A stretch of 64,000 nt of DNA, taken from NCBI GenBank assembly GCA_014905825.1, contig JACGCN010000016.1, positions 496,001 through 560,000 of the forward strand, given 5' to 3'. The stretch is from Lyophyllum atratum (Eukaryota > Basidiomycota > Agaricomycetes > Agaricales > Lyophyllaceae). Numbering within the stretch: the stretch's first letter is position 1; every line of letters begins with the position of its first letter. Positions 47,670 through 56,497 of this stretch are shown here, one piece after another. Below the pieces are notes generated by a model. The model saw nothing but the letters and a program-made list of their open reading frames with translations. It made no database searches and was not told the DNA's origin. The position numbers and the translations under genes were made by a program.

Positions 47670-48356
47670 AGGGTATTACACAGTAGCGGATTTGAGGCTG
47701 ATTTGGGCCGGGTTTCGAGTTGGGTTTGAGTTGAATCGAGCGTGAAAACCATTCAACTTTGATCACAAAAGGCTGAAATCTGGTTTTCGGCGGCGCGGCA
47801 CACTCAGCGGACCTCAAATTGTGTCAGCACTCACATGACTCTTGGCCAACTCAGTAACTAAGTTGAAATGCCCGTATAACATCCGCTAGGGCCTGAACTG
47901 TGTAGTAACCAAATTCAAATACAATTGAGGTGCTCTACTCGAGTAGATGTAAAAGTTTGGAGCACAGCACTTGTGGAAGCCGAGCAATGCCGCATCCTGT
48001 GCCCCGAGGTGGGAGTAAATATCTGTAAACAACGCGTCGCGAAACCGATAACACTTGTAACTTGAGTATTATCCTGCATATCATTTCCTTGCCCACCATA
48101 CCCATCCAGACAGAGCGTCATTAACTTCTTAGGCACTTCGCCGTGCATTCCTTATCAGCCTTATTGCAGAAGCCGAGTCTACTACCTATTGCTGTTTACA
48201 ACTCCGACTCACGCGCCGATCCGTGCCGGACAAATCCAGTTGAAATCAGCCACGAAATCGGTGACTCCAAAGTCCCGGTTTTCGAGGTTGAGGGTCTCAA
48301 ACCCAAGTCGAAAACCAGCCCAAATCCGCCTCAAATCCGCTACTGTGTAATACCCT
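47670..48356. mobile_element. Second non-autonomous inverted-repeat element (about 685 bp), probably Tc1/mariner-type
   Basis: The left end AGGGTATTACACAGTAGCGG (47670-47689) and the reverse complement of the right end (48337-48356) are identical for 29 bases, then match with four substitutions through base 61 (47670-47730 against 48296-48356). If the element is taken as GGG...CCC (47671-48355), it is flanked by TA on both sides, as expected of Tc1/mariner insertions. A 3-bp ATT duplication outside AGGG...CCCT is the alternative. The interior has no transposase frame. It lies in the spacer upstream of the 3' end of the F-box gene, about 100 bp from that gene's stop codon. TIR divergence suggests it is older than the 624-bp element. 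Confidence 0.85.
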
Positions 48357-48457
48357 ATTGTCTTATATTTATTTTGGTTTCTCGATTCGTACTCCTGGCC
48401 ATGTGTTGGGTCGGGTCAAGAATATGATATCGCTCCACCAAAGTACTACAGATTCCC

Positions 48458-49743
48458 TCACTCAACAATGATAGTCTTGTACGGCCGACTGTTACGTGTC
48501 AGTACCACACGCCTCTTTGGTCCACTCGTATCCACTGGTGGGAGAGCTCGTAGAACAGCTTGAGCTCGCTTCCTCAACTCACGAACACGGACGGACACAC
48601 GATTTGCATTGGGATGGGTTCCGATTTCCAACTCGATCGAAGATAGGTTCGGAAACTGCGACAGTTGGCGTATTACATCCTGAAGTACAGGTGCCACATC
48701 AGAATATGTACTTAAGAAAAGAAGATCCACATACCGTTGTCAGCGAAGGGTTACACACATTAAGAGTTATGTGGCGAGTCTTTGGGAGGCCTTTTATCAT
48801 ATCTGCGAGGGGCGCGGACCAAGTCATCAGTGCACGGCTGGAGATTTTGGACAACCGTTGTATACCTTCCATGAATGGGTACTTCGAGTCCGAATAGTCT
48901 ACGTGCTCGAAACCACGCAGTTCTGTGACTTCGCGACAATTCATAACCACTTTCTCCAGCATGGACATATGCCATCCGAGTGAACGAATTTTGATAAACC
49001 GCGCACCAGGAAAAGAATGCAAAATGTCTTCTCCAATAAAGCTAGGAACCACAAGTGTGTGGACGGAAGAAAATTGTTTCCCACGGAAGGCATCCCTGAT
49101 GTTGGAATAGATGCCAGTGGAACATATGCCAGTGCGATAGTCGTACTTCATTTCAAGCAACTGGACAGTGTGTAGGTTCGGGAAGAGCTCCAAGCAGCGA
49201 ACCAGTTCCACCATCACGCGATCACTGGAAACGTCGCTAAGTCGGACATTGACAATTCTAAGGGAGCAATTGTGAGTCCTTATCCCGGCTACTGAAGCTG
49301 ACTGAAGATTCAACATACTTGACGTAAGCTGCGAGTGAAGGATCCCGTATGGTGACAATCTCAAGCTGGCGGACAAGCTCCGTCGCGAAGTATCGTTTGC
49401 ATGATGCCAGCTGGCTAGCGGACTTGTTTTTCGGCTTCTTCCTTGTAGTGACGCAGACCTCGATCCTCTGCCATGACAATGGGAGAAACCTGCTTCGTAG
49501 TGAGCGACACGTCTGCGAGAGTGCCCGACAGAGCTGCGGGCGGTCCAGATATGAGGTGGAGTACATATCGTCCCCAACTATTGGGATGGGAATAGTAGGA
49601 AAGTAGGAAATGGTTTCCAAGAGGAGCTCTACTGGAAGGGCAGGAAGTCCAGTCGTGTTGACGGGGCCCGCAAGGACGGCACGCTGGTGAGCAAGGGCTT
49701 CCTCTCGCGAAGGTCCTTTTCTAGAACGTGTTCGGGGCGCCAT
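48458..49743 (-). CDS. F-box domain protein
   Basis: Three exons start at ATG 49743 (MAPRTRSRKGPSREEALAHQ) and end at TGA 48458-48460. The F-box-like segment is GLPALPVELLLETISYFPTI, continuing to LCRALSQTCRSLRSRFLPLS and WQRIEVC. The C-terminal two thirds has leucine-rich, repeat-like units (LVRCLELFPNLHTVQLLEM, FSSVHTLVVPSFIGEDILHS, CREVTELRGFEHVDYSDSKY, QLSQFPNLSSIELEIGTHPN), a usual layout for basidiomycete F-box proteins. Such proteins bring substrates to SCF ubiquitin ligases through SKP1. The target is unknown. Introns: GTATGTTG...CCTTAG near 49259-49317 and GTATGTGG...CTTCAG near 48682-48736. It is divergent from the MYND gene across 295 nt. Confidence 0.8.
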
Positions 49744-50038
49744 GATTCGTCTTACTTGAGGTATGCGTTCCAGCTGAGTGCTTGCGTACACCGGTAGGTC
49801 ACAAGAGGTCCTGACGTGTCGCTGTTGAACGTTAAGCGTAGGGGCCGGGCTGGGTTTGACTCGGAATCAGAAACGCCCGTGACATCGACGCGTGATGTGT
49901 GACTGCTCGTAATTGTTACGCGGGGTCGTTTCGCGGCACAAGGGGGAAGATAAGATAAGATCGAGCCATGTACAATTATGTGACCCGAGTATCAGACTGA
50001 GTCTCAGACAAATACATTCTCTTCTGCTCCGAACAACC
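49744..50038. promoter_or_regulatory. Putative bidirectional promoter spacer
   Basis: 295 nt between the start codons of the F-box and MYND genes. It probably contains both core promoters. Confidence 0.45.
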
Positions 50039-51003
50039 ATGTCCGGTTTAGCGCTCTTTAAACGAGCAGAGGCCTCTCACTATCAAGGAGACATACAGAG
50101 TGCTTTCGACGACTACCAGAAAGCAATCAAGAAAATCCTGAAGGACGAAAACGTCACCGCAAAAATCCCAGCCATCGTCCTAGATGACTGTCCCCAGGAA
50201 CTCCTGGGCTACATCTGGCGCAGCCTCTTAGGATTCTTCCGTGATCGTCAAATGAATTTCACAGAGGAATCCGACCCAGACGCCTTCAAGCTGCTGAGCT
50301 CCTTTCGCCCCTCCGCCCCGAAGTCTCACCCGCGGCTTGAAAGGACCCCACGTGGGAAGGTTCTACTGAAGGGTATGCAGGTCACGGCAGGCCTGACGCT
50401 TGGTCTCCTGGCATGGGACAAGCGCGACCGTGCTACCGCAGCCAAACGCTACCAAGAGGCTCTGGATCTTGCAGAGACGCACCCTGCATTCTCTTCTCTT
50501 CCGCCTGGTATGACAGGATTGGAGAAGTACGTCCACGCAGACTTGATACAGGTGAAGGTGAACCTCGGATGGCTCATCGTGAACGATACCTTGAATGAGC
50601 AAGTGTTCGGAGCGCAGACAAGGGAGGGGAAGGTCCCAGGCTGGAGGGATGCTGCAAACCTGCCAAAGCCTCTGCTGAGGACGGACAAGACCGGGGCCTC
50701 TGCGGCGGAGCCTTCCACAGTGTTCGCCACGGATGTCTGTGCGGCTTGCAGGAAGCGAGACGTGAATTTGCGGCGCTGCAGGTCATGCCCGGAGACGCTC
50801 TGTGAGTCTTCATCTTTCGTTTGAGTCGTCGGCTCCACACTAACCAACCCCTATCGGAAAGACTGCAATACTGATTGTCAAAAAGCACACTGGCCGTACG
50901 TCTATTCTATTGCCCTTGGCAATCGCCTTGAAGCTATTCTTTGCTGACTTTTGCCTCCAGGGATCATAAGAAGTCCTGTCCGGGCAAACCGAATAAACCT
51001 TGA
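50039..51003 (+). CDS. MYND-type zinc-finger protein with TPR-like N-terminus
   Basis: Three exons start at ATG 50039 (MSGLALFKRAEASHYQGDIQ) and stop at TGA 51001-51003. The N-terminal helices (FKRAEASHYQGDIQSAFDDY and later KRYQEALDLAE) look like tetratricopeptide pairs. The C-terminus is a MYND finger: DVCAACRKRDVNLRRCRSCP, then LYCNTDCQKAHWP, then DHKKSC. This gives the C-x2-C...C-x2-C...YC-x3-C...H-x3-C ligand order. MYND domains bind proline-rich peptides. The two introns split the finger after ETLY and after AHWP. The partner and role are unknown. The protein is about 290 residues. Confidence 0.85.
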
Positions 51004-51071
51004 GATGTTGGTATCTTTTAGGGAGAACTCTTGGGTACCGCTTAGTAGTGGGGTCTAATATATTGTCAATA

Positions 51072-52190
51072 TTTGTCGTGCTCTCCGGAAGTACGTGGGC
51101 CTAGTTGAAAACAGCACCAAGTTGCTGCCGTCCTGTGGAACAAATTTAATCAATATTCCGAATGCCGCAGAACGAAAAAGCATACCTTGACCGCGCAGGA
51201 CGCCGCCGCATGAGTTCGCTAACCCGTCCACAATCTGGAACGAGGCGACTAATGGCATAACTGCGGCCACGAGATTAACTACATCTACATCATCGCTGAA
51301 CAAAAACCCGTAAACCTGATGTCCACGATGAAAATGTCGAAGAAAAGCGGATTGAATGACATGTACGAACATCGTTGAACCATAGCATGAGAACCATAAC
51401 GAAGGCACCGACGATCACGCTGAGAATGGCAGATGCGTGAGCAGCACGTTTTGCACCTGAGGCAGATCGCGATCCGATGAGGCGTCCGACTCGGGTGGTA
51501 GCCGCTACTCCGATACCAAACGGAATAGTTTTGAGAACTTGATTCAGACGAGCATTAATTACGTTCAGACTGAATGAAGATCCAAGAACTTACTCTGATC
51601 GGTGGTCATGCTGCGCTGCGAGAGGTAATTCCCCCAAGCGACCGGCAGCTAAGGCCATTATCTCAAAGGCTGTATTTGGGTGTTAGCCGCTCGGTATCAA
51701 GGTCTCGATGACGATCTTACCATTCGGTCCCGACCATTAGGATGCCGGGAATCGCAAGCCGAAGGAATGAGTAATAGCTCCGAAAGTTCAACACGGTCTT
51801 CACTTGAAACCTAGCCCAGGCGTTCTCGCGATGCTTGGGTGATAGCAGAGTAGAAATACAGAGGAGAATAAAGCAGAGCCAGTAGGTGATGGAAAGTGCA
51901 ATGGGAGATCCCAGGAGGCCGAGCGGGGTCCCGTGGATAAGCCAGACGTTCAAGGCGACATTCAGTGGGGAAACGAATAAGAGTACTATGGTTGAAGCTC
52001 TCATAATGCCTATCAGAAGCCGTAAACATTCACTCATTTGCGGGGTAATAAAGGTGGAGCAGACCTTGACACTACACAGAAGAAGAATGCTTTAGCGGTA
52101 GGAAGACAGTGGCAGATTAGTTAACATTGAAAACTCACCTGCAAGTATTTCTTGAGTGACTCGAATCCGATAAGTCCTGGGGCTCCGATG
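51072..52190 (-). pseudogene. MATE family efflux transporter, truncated and frameshifted
   Basis: Reading the minus strand, exons give GAPGLIGFESLKKYLQ, then CQGIMRASTIVLLFVSPLNV, LGLLGSPIALSITYWLCFI, FLRLAIPGILMVGTEW, LAAGRLGELPLAAQ, TIPFGIGVAATTRVGRLIGS, GAKRAAHASAILSVIVGAFV, LVAAVMPLVASFQIVDGLAN and GGVLRGQG. These are in the order found in fungal MATE multidrug/toxin extruders. The first four or five membrane helices are absent, replaced by a VPS4-like remnant. No GT-AG choice I found keeps frame between EW and AFEI. After LAAQ the frame shifts by one with a short deletion. A TAG stops the frame right after GRQQLGAVFN at about 51096, where the family continues for about 100 residues. It is a pseudogene. 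Confidence 0.8.
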
Positions 52191-52585
52191 ACAAGGACAC
52201 CGCCTTCGCCAGATACGATTTACCGGTTCCGGAAGGTCAAGATGGGGAAGGGGAAATTTTCAACGGCAGGATGAAGGCCTTAACGCGGATCTCGCATCGT
52301 CCCAGCCTAGTATGTCGTCTAAACCGACTCCGGGACTGTCTGCTCGCAACTCGATGAACCGGCCCAACAGGTCTTCAATACATCAATACTGCCAAGAGAT
52401 TCACGAATCTTGCTTCGAAGTACTCAAACGCAGAAGTTGTTCATCTGCAAAGTGACTCTATGGGATTTCGCCTACTGAATCTTGTATTTTAGACTCACCT
52501 CCGAGGGCCAGCCTGAAATAGTCTAGAGCAGTGAATTACTCCTCACCATACTCATAAGCAACGTCGTGGTCGATCGCCTGCTGAT
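52191..52585 (-). pseudogene. Decayed VPS4-like AAA ATPase fragment
   Basis: On the minus strand, 52583-52501 encodes an MIT-like stretch (QAIDHDVAYEYGEE, stop, FTALDYFRLALG), similar to [19 protein letters not shown] and [11 protein letters not shown] of the intact VPS4 gene 2 kb away. Further on come LRADSPGVGLDDILGWDDAR (about 52330) and a Walker A remnant [11 protein letters not shown] (about 52200-52233), in the order of the VPS4 protein. Stops and frame changes interrupt it. The Walker A remnant runs directly into MATE transporter sequence. This is a degenerate copy of VPS4 or a close AAA paralogue. Confidence 0.7.
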
Positions 52586-53235
52586 TTGCATGGTTAGCTG
52601 TCGAGAAGATGGACCGAAATGAGGCATGAAATCCTCAACAGCACAGGTAGGATGGCGTACGACAAGATGAGGTGTAGCAGCAATTGTCGGGAAAATCTAG
52701 AATATGAGAAATAGGTCATATACTCCAGCAAAGCAGGAGTACTGCGGCCGCGTCATTCATAGGAGTACACGCAGTATAGACCTAGAGGTCTAGTGCGTTC
52801 GCTGGCGATTAAAGCTGGACTGATCTGTATGGTCCTGTTGTTCCCATGAGGTTTTGGCTGACTCGATAACAGGAGCTATCCGCAGAGACAATTGCGTAGC
52901 AAGTCCCAAAGATTTCTTTTGTTCGCTTTGTGAGTATAATTCGATCCGCTGGCGCCCTGTCATCATGACAAGTAGTAACTTCACCATGCAGATCGAGCAA
53001 CAAGAGGGTAAGAATCTAATCACATACATCGCTGATGAATCTCCATTAGCAAGGAAAAGCGGAAGTGACGTACTGCTTAAAGGTAACAACCTCCGTCAAA
53101 CAAGTCAGCGGATTGAAACGAGCTTGGTGACGGTTCTCATCCAGGCTGAGGATGGAATGTAGACTCAGCCGCCCATCGTTAAAACCGTCAAAATAAGTAC
53201 AAGATCAATCCATGACAAATTAGATACAATATTCA
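52586..53235. other. Spacer between the VPS4-like remnant and the intact VPS4 gene
   Basis: About 0.65 kb without a recognised gene. The frames 52854-53162 (plus) and 52790-53089 (minus) overlap and have no domain. It probably includes the VPS4 3' UTR. Confidence 0.45.
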
Positions 53236-54860
53236 TTATGCTCCGTCGTTTCCTGTACCGACACTTGTCAGAACGGCTCGGGAGATGAAATCAACAGGGA
53301 GTAGATACCAGATTCCTTCGTCCATTCGTTATGCCGCTTGATATCAGCAGCCGTCACTGTCGGCCTTGTATGGCTCAAAGACTTCAAGAAGTCGGCGACC
53401 TTCAGAGCTGGCTCTAGCAGCTCGTCCGATTCAATCGAGACCCAGTCCATCTCTTGCGCGTCAGGATCTCCAGGCGAGCATGGTGTCCATTTCGTGAGCT
53501 TGTCAGGTTCGTCCAAGGTCGGGTCGGCAACGCGTTTGAAATGGGTGGCGGAGATGACCTTGCGAACAGGCTGCATAAGCGCGTCGCGCACGACAGTCGA
53601 GATATCAGACCCGGAGTATCCTTCGGTTTTGTCTGCGAGTGTGCGGAAGTCTTTCTGAGATAGTTCGTTCGGTGTGTCACCAACGTGCAGCTGGAACATG
53701 TGTCTTCGAGCATCGGGACCCGGTAGCGGAATGTGTATTCGTTTCTCAAACCTAATCAACAGAGAGTGAGGAGGGTGAAGGACTGCATATTGTTAGGACT
53801 TACCTCCGCTTGATCGCATTGTCGAGCTGCCACGGAATGTTTGTTGCACCTAGTACCAATACACCCGTGTCGTCATGTCCCACTCCGTTCATTTGCACCA
53901 GAAATTCCGTCTTTATCCGCCTCGATCCTTCCGACTCAGCTTCATTACGGGTTCCGGCGAGCGAATCTATTTCGTCAATGAAGATAATTGCAGGCTTCGA
54001 TTCCCGCGCCAGTTCAAAGAGTTGCTTCACCAATCTACGCTCCGGATAAGAACGGCTTAGTTCAAGTTCAAGAACTAGCTTACCTTTCAGAGTCTCCCTG
54101 CCACTTACTCACGAGGTCACTGGAACTGACACTGAAGAATGTGCTCTTTGCCTCGGTGGCAACGGCCTTGGCCAGGTAGGATTTTCCAGTACCGGGAGGT
54201 CCATAGAGAAGGATGCCGCGCCATGGCGTCCGCTTGCCTGTGAAGAGATGGGGGAACTTGATGGGAAGAATGACGGCCTCTTTCAGAGATGCCTTCGCGC
54301 CCTCGAGACCTGCCACGTCCTCCCATTTAACATTTGGGGTCTCGGCCACGATGGCACTTGAGAGATTCGCTCGTAGTTTCTTCACTTCCGGATCCTGGTC
54401 GTCGTCCTCTCCGTCCTTCCTGATCCGCAGCCGCAGCTTGAGTGTAAGGACGGAAGTCAAAGGGTGCTACACGTACTTCTTGACACCACTTCCCCCACCG
54501 GTTAGAACTGGGCTCTTCGCGTTCTTCGGGGTCGAGAGATGTTCCTTCAAAACCTCTGCGCGCGCGAGGTATTCGTTGATCTTTGTCCGAATCAACAACT
54601 TTGACTTCTCGTTCTTCTCATCTAGAGGTCGAGTCGTTGAAGATCAGACAGTAATAGATGGGCCCCAACTGACATTTGAGCGCAAGCATGAAATAATCCA
54701 AGGCATTCATGTAGCTCTTGTATGCTTCCGCGTAGTTCTGCTTCACATCGTCATCAATGGCGCGCTGAACGAGTTCGATGGCTCGCTGTGCGGTATAAGT
54801 TCCTGAAGTAATGATTGGAGATCGCGAACATACATCTAGATTGGACGACGCGCTTGACAT
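53236..54860 (-). CDS. VPS4: VPS4, AAA ATPase of ESCRT disassembly
   Basis: Seven or so exons start at ATG 54860 (MSSASSNLD, then [16 protein letters not shown]) and end at TAA 53236-53238. There is an N-terminal MIT helix bundle and a linker with [17 protein letters not shown]. The AAA module follows: [16 protein letters not shown], Walker [18 protein letters not shown], pore region [13 protein letters not shown], Walker [15 protein letters not shown], sensor [14 protein letters not shown] and arginine fingers at KRRFEKR. The Vps4 beta domain is present ([20 protein letters not shown]). The last exon (53236-53252) follows a 56-nt intron at 53253-53308, so the protein ends [12 protein letters not shown] like other VPS4 proteins. 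The exon-1 intron is read as 48 nt (GTATGT...CACAG), joining NLD to RAIEL. VPS4 hydrolyses ATP at endosomes to recycle ESCRT-III. Confidence 0.95.
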
Positions 54861-55562
54861 CGTAGGAGACAGTGAGCAGAAGGAAGGTCAGCCAGTGCCA
54901 CTTCTCGTTTGGGTGTTACTGAGCAGTTTCTATTTGTTCTTGTTGCCATCTAAAGCTTCCCCGCCACTGACATCCACTTCCTCCGAACCTTCATCATGTT
55001 TATGATCATGAAGTATGATCATTTCAAGTTGTGTCGTTCATCCGTCCAGACGCCTGTCGTTCCTGAGGCCTGAAGCTTGAAGCGCAAACTGCCACCGCTG
55101 TTCTATCAGGGCCTTGTCTGATCATCATGTTACAATGTATCACTATAAATGACACAGCACCTATTATTTCTACTTCGATCACACGTGTAGGCCATGCTGC
55201 TATGGCCAGGTTCAGTCCTTCATCGATGGTAGCGATACGGACATGATTATGATTTTCGTCTAATCACTCGACGTAGTGGCCATTGAATCCTTTTACGGAA
55301 TCACTATTGTATCAGTGTTTTGTTCTTCAGCGGCCATGTACCTTCTTTTGGCCAGCTTTGATAGAACAAAGGTCCATGTCCACAACGTGTATTGCACCGC
55401 ATTTCCTGTATAAAAGGGCTGATGATGTCTTGTCCTTTCTTCATCCAAACACCCACACCCTGCTACACGCCTGCGCCCGCGCTCCACTCCTAGTTCCGCA
55501 GCACTACATAATTCTCTACTATCAATACACGCCCCGTGTCATATTGTTCGATCTTACCCATC
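54861..55562. other. Divergent intergenic region
   Basis: About 0.7 kb between VPS4 and the small SH3-like gene. The plus frame 55283-55597 overlaps the start of the next gene in another frame and has no motif. Promoters for both genes are expected here. Confidence 0.5.
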
Positions 55563-56057
55563 ATGCCTTCCCTGAAATCGATCTCCCGCGGAGCTGAACC
55601 CGTTCGTACTCCTCTTCGGGCTGTGTCCCCCGAAGAAGCCGAATCATGGAGTGACGGGGATTCCGACGCCACACTCTCTGAACCGCAGCCCTCTGACGTA
55701 GACGACCCCTGGCCATACACATTCCAGGTTAGAATATCGTTGTCCTCGAAGGCGCTTACTCATTGAGCGCTCAATATTAGGCAGGCGATAGTGTCTGGGT
55801 AAGGACAGTTGGTGGCAACTGGCATTCCGGTCGAGTGACTGGCCAAACTACAAGAAAAGGCCAGACACGAGAGGTATTTTCCCCGTCCCAGGCCGGTCAT
55901 CGAGTACCTAACGTTCCTTCGTCAATAGAAAGAAGGCCTGTTCTATCCGGTAGTGTTCAACGACAAACTGCGCAAATATTTTGCGCCTCTTAATGGAGAG
56001 ATAAAACCCGATACCATTCAGATACGCAGACTTCTCAAAGAATCGGGCTGGCTATAG
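55563..56057 (+). CDS. Small conserved basidiomycete protein, SH3/Tudor-like
   Basis: Three exons start at ATG 55563 (MPSLKSISRGAEPVRTPLRA) and stop at TAG 56055-56057. An acidic Ser-rich N-terminus is followed by GDSVWVRTVGGNWHSGRVTG and, after the last intron, GLFYPVVFNDKLRKYFAPLN then GEIKPDTIQIRRLLKESGWL. The V-W-V-R...W-x-x-G-R-V start and the compact beta-rich composition suggest a small SH3-like barrel of the kind used to bind peptides or histone tails. I recall very similar hypothetical proteins in other Agaricomycetes but no named family. The copia element begins only 107 bp after the stop codon, possibly inside the 3' UTR. Confidence 0.7.
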
Positions 56058-56158
56058 TTTCCTGGATCTGACGATTCATAGCCTCTTCGATGTTATAGTT
56101 TGATTGTATTTCTAGTGTTTTGTTAGCATCGCATTAATATACTTGTATTCCACGACCA

Positions 56159-56163
56159 TGACC
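56159..56163 (+). repeat. Copia target-site duplication, left (TGACC)
   Basis: Five bases directly before the left LTR, repeated exactly at 61363-61367 directly after the right LTR. Confidence 0.92.
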
Positions 56164-56477
56164 TGTTAGAGTTGGAGAACTGTTGGCACACTTGGGTGAT
56201 AAACGAGTGCTTTATTTCTATGTATATAGACGGCTTATATACTTTTCTAAAAGTAAATTTTCTATGAAAATTGTAAGCGAATTAGTAAGTGATTTATAAG
56301 TACTTTTCTTTGAATGAATAGGAAAACTGTTTTCGACGGGTCGGCGTCGAAAACTCGGTACACTAAGAATAGAAACATGATCGAGATTGATTACCGAGAT
56401 TGATTACCGAGCACGCGGGTCGGCAGACCTCGGTGCGTCATAGTTGAAGCGACCTTTGGCTAAGTCAACTTCCAACA
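56164..56477 (-). repeat. Copia 3' LTR
   Basis: 314 bp, on the plus strand beginning TGTTAGAGTTGG and ending CTTCCAACA, so TG...CA termini. It contains a direct GATTGATTACCGA duplication near 56382-56408. By visual comparison it is identical to 61049-61362. Confidence 0.95.
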
Positions 56478-56492
56478 CTCCCCCTGACGTGG
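56478..56492 (-). other. Polypurine tract of the copia element
   Basis: On the minus strand the bases just before the 3' LTR read CAGGGGGAG, a purine run at the position where plus-strand DNA synthesis is primed in LTR elements. Confidence 0.7.
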
Positions 56493-56497
56493 AAAGG

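Noticed and set aside
53259..53270. VPS4 stop at 53268 giving a C-terminus [12 protein letters not shown]
   Set aside because: That reads into an intron. Splicing 53309 to 53252 gives the usual VPS4 ending ESGNDGA.
54213..54806. Plus-strand 197-codon frame
   Set aside because: It is antisense to VPS4 exons that carry Walker A and the MIT domain, so it is a shadow frame.
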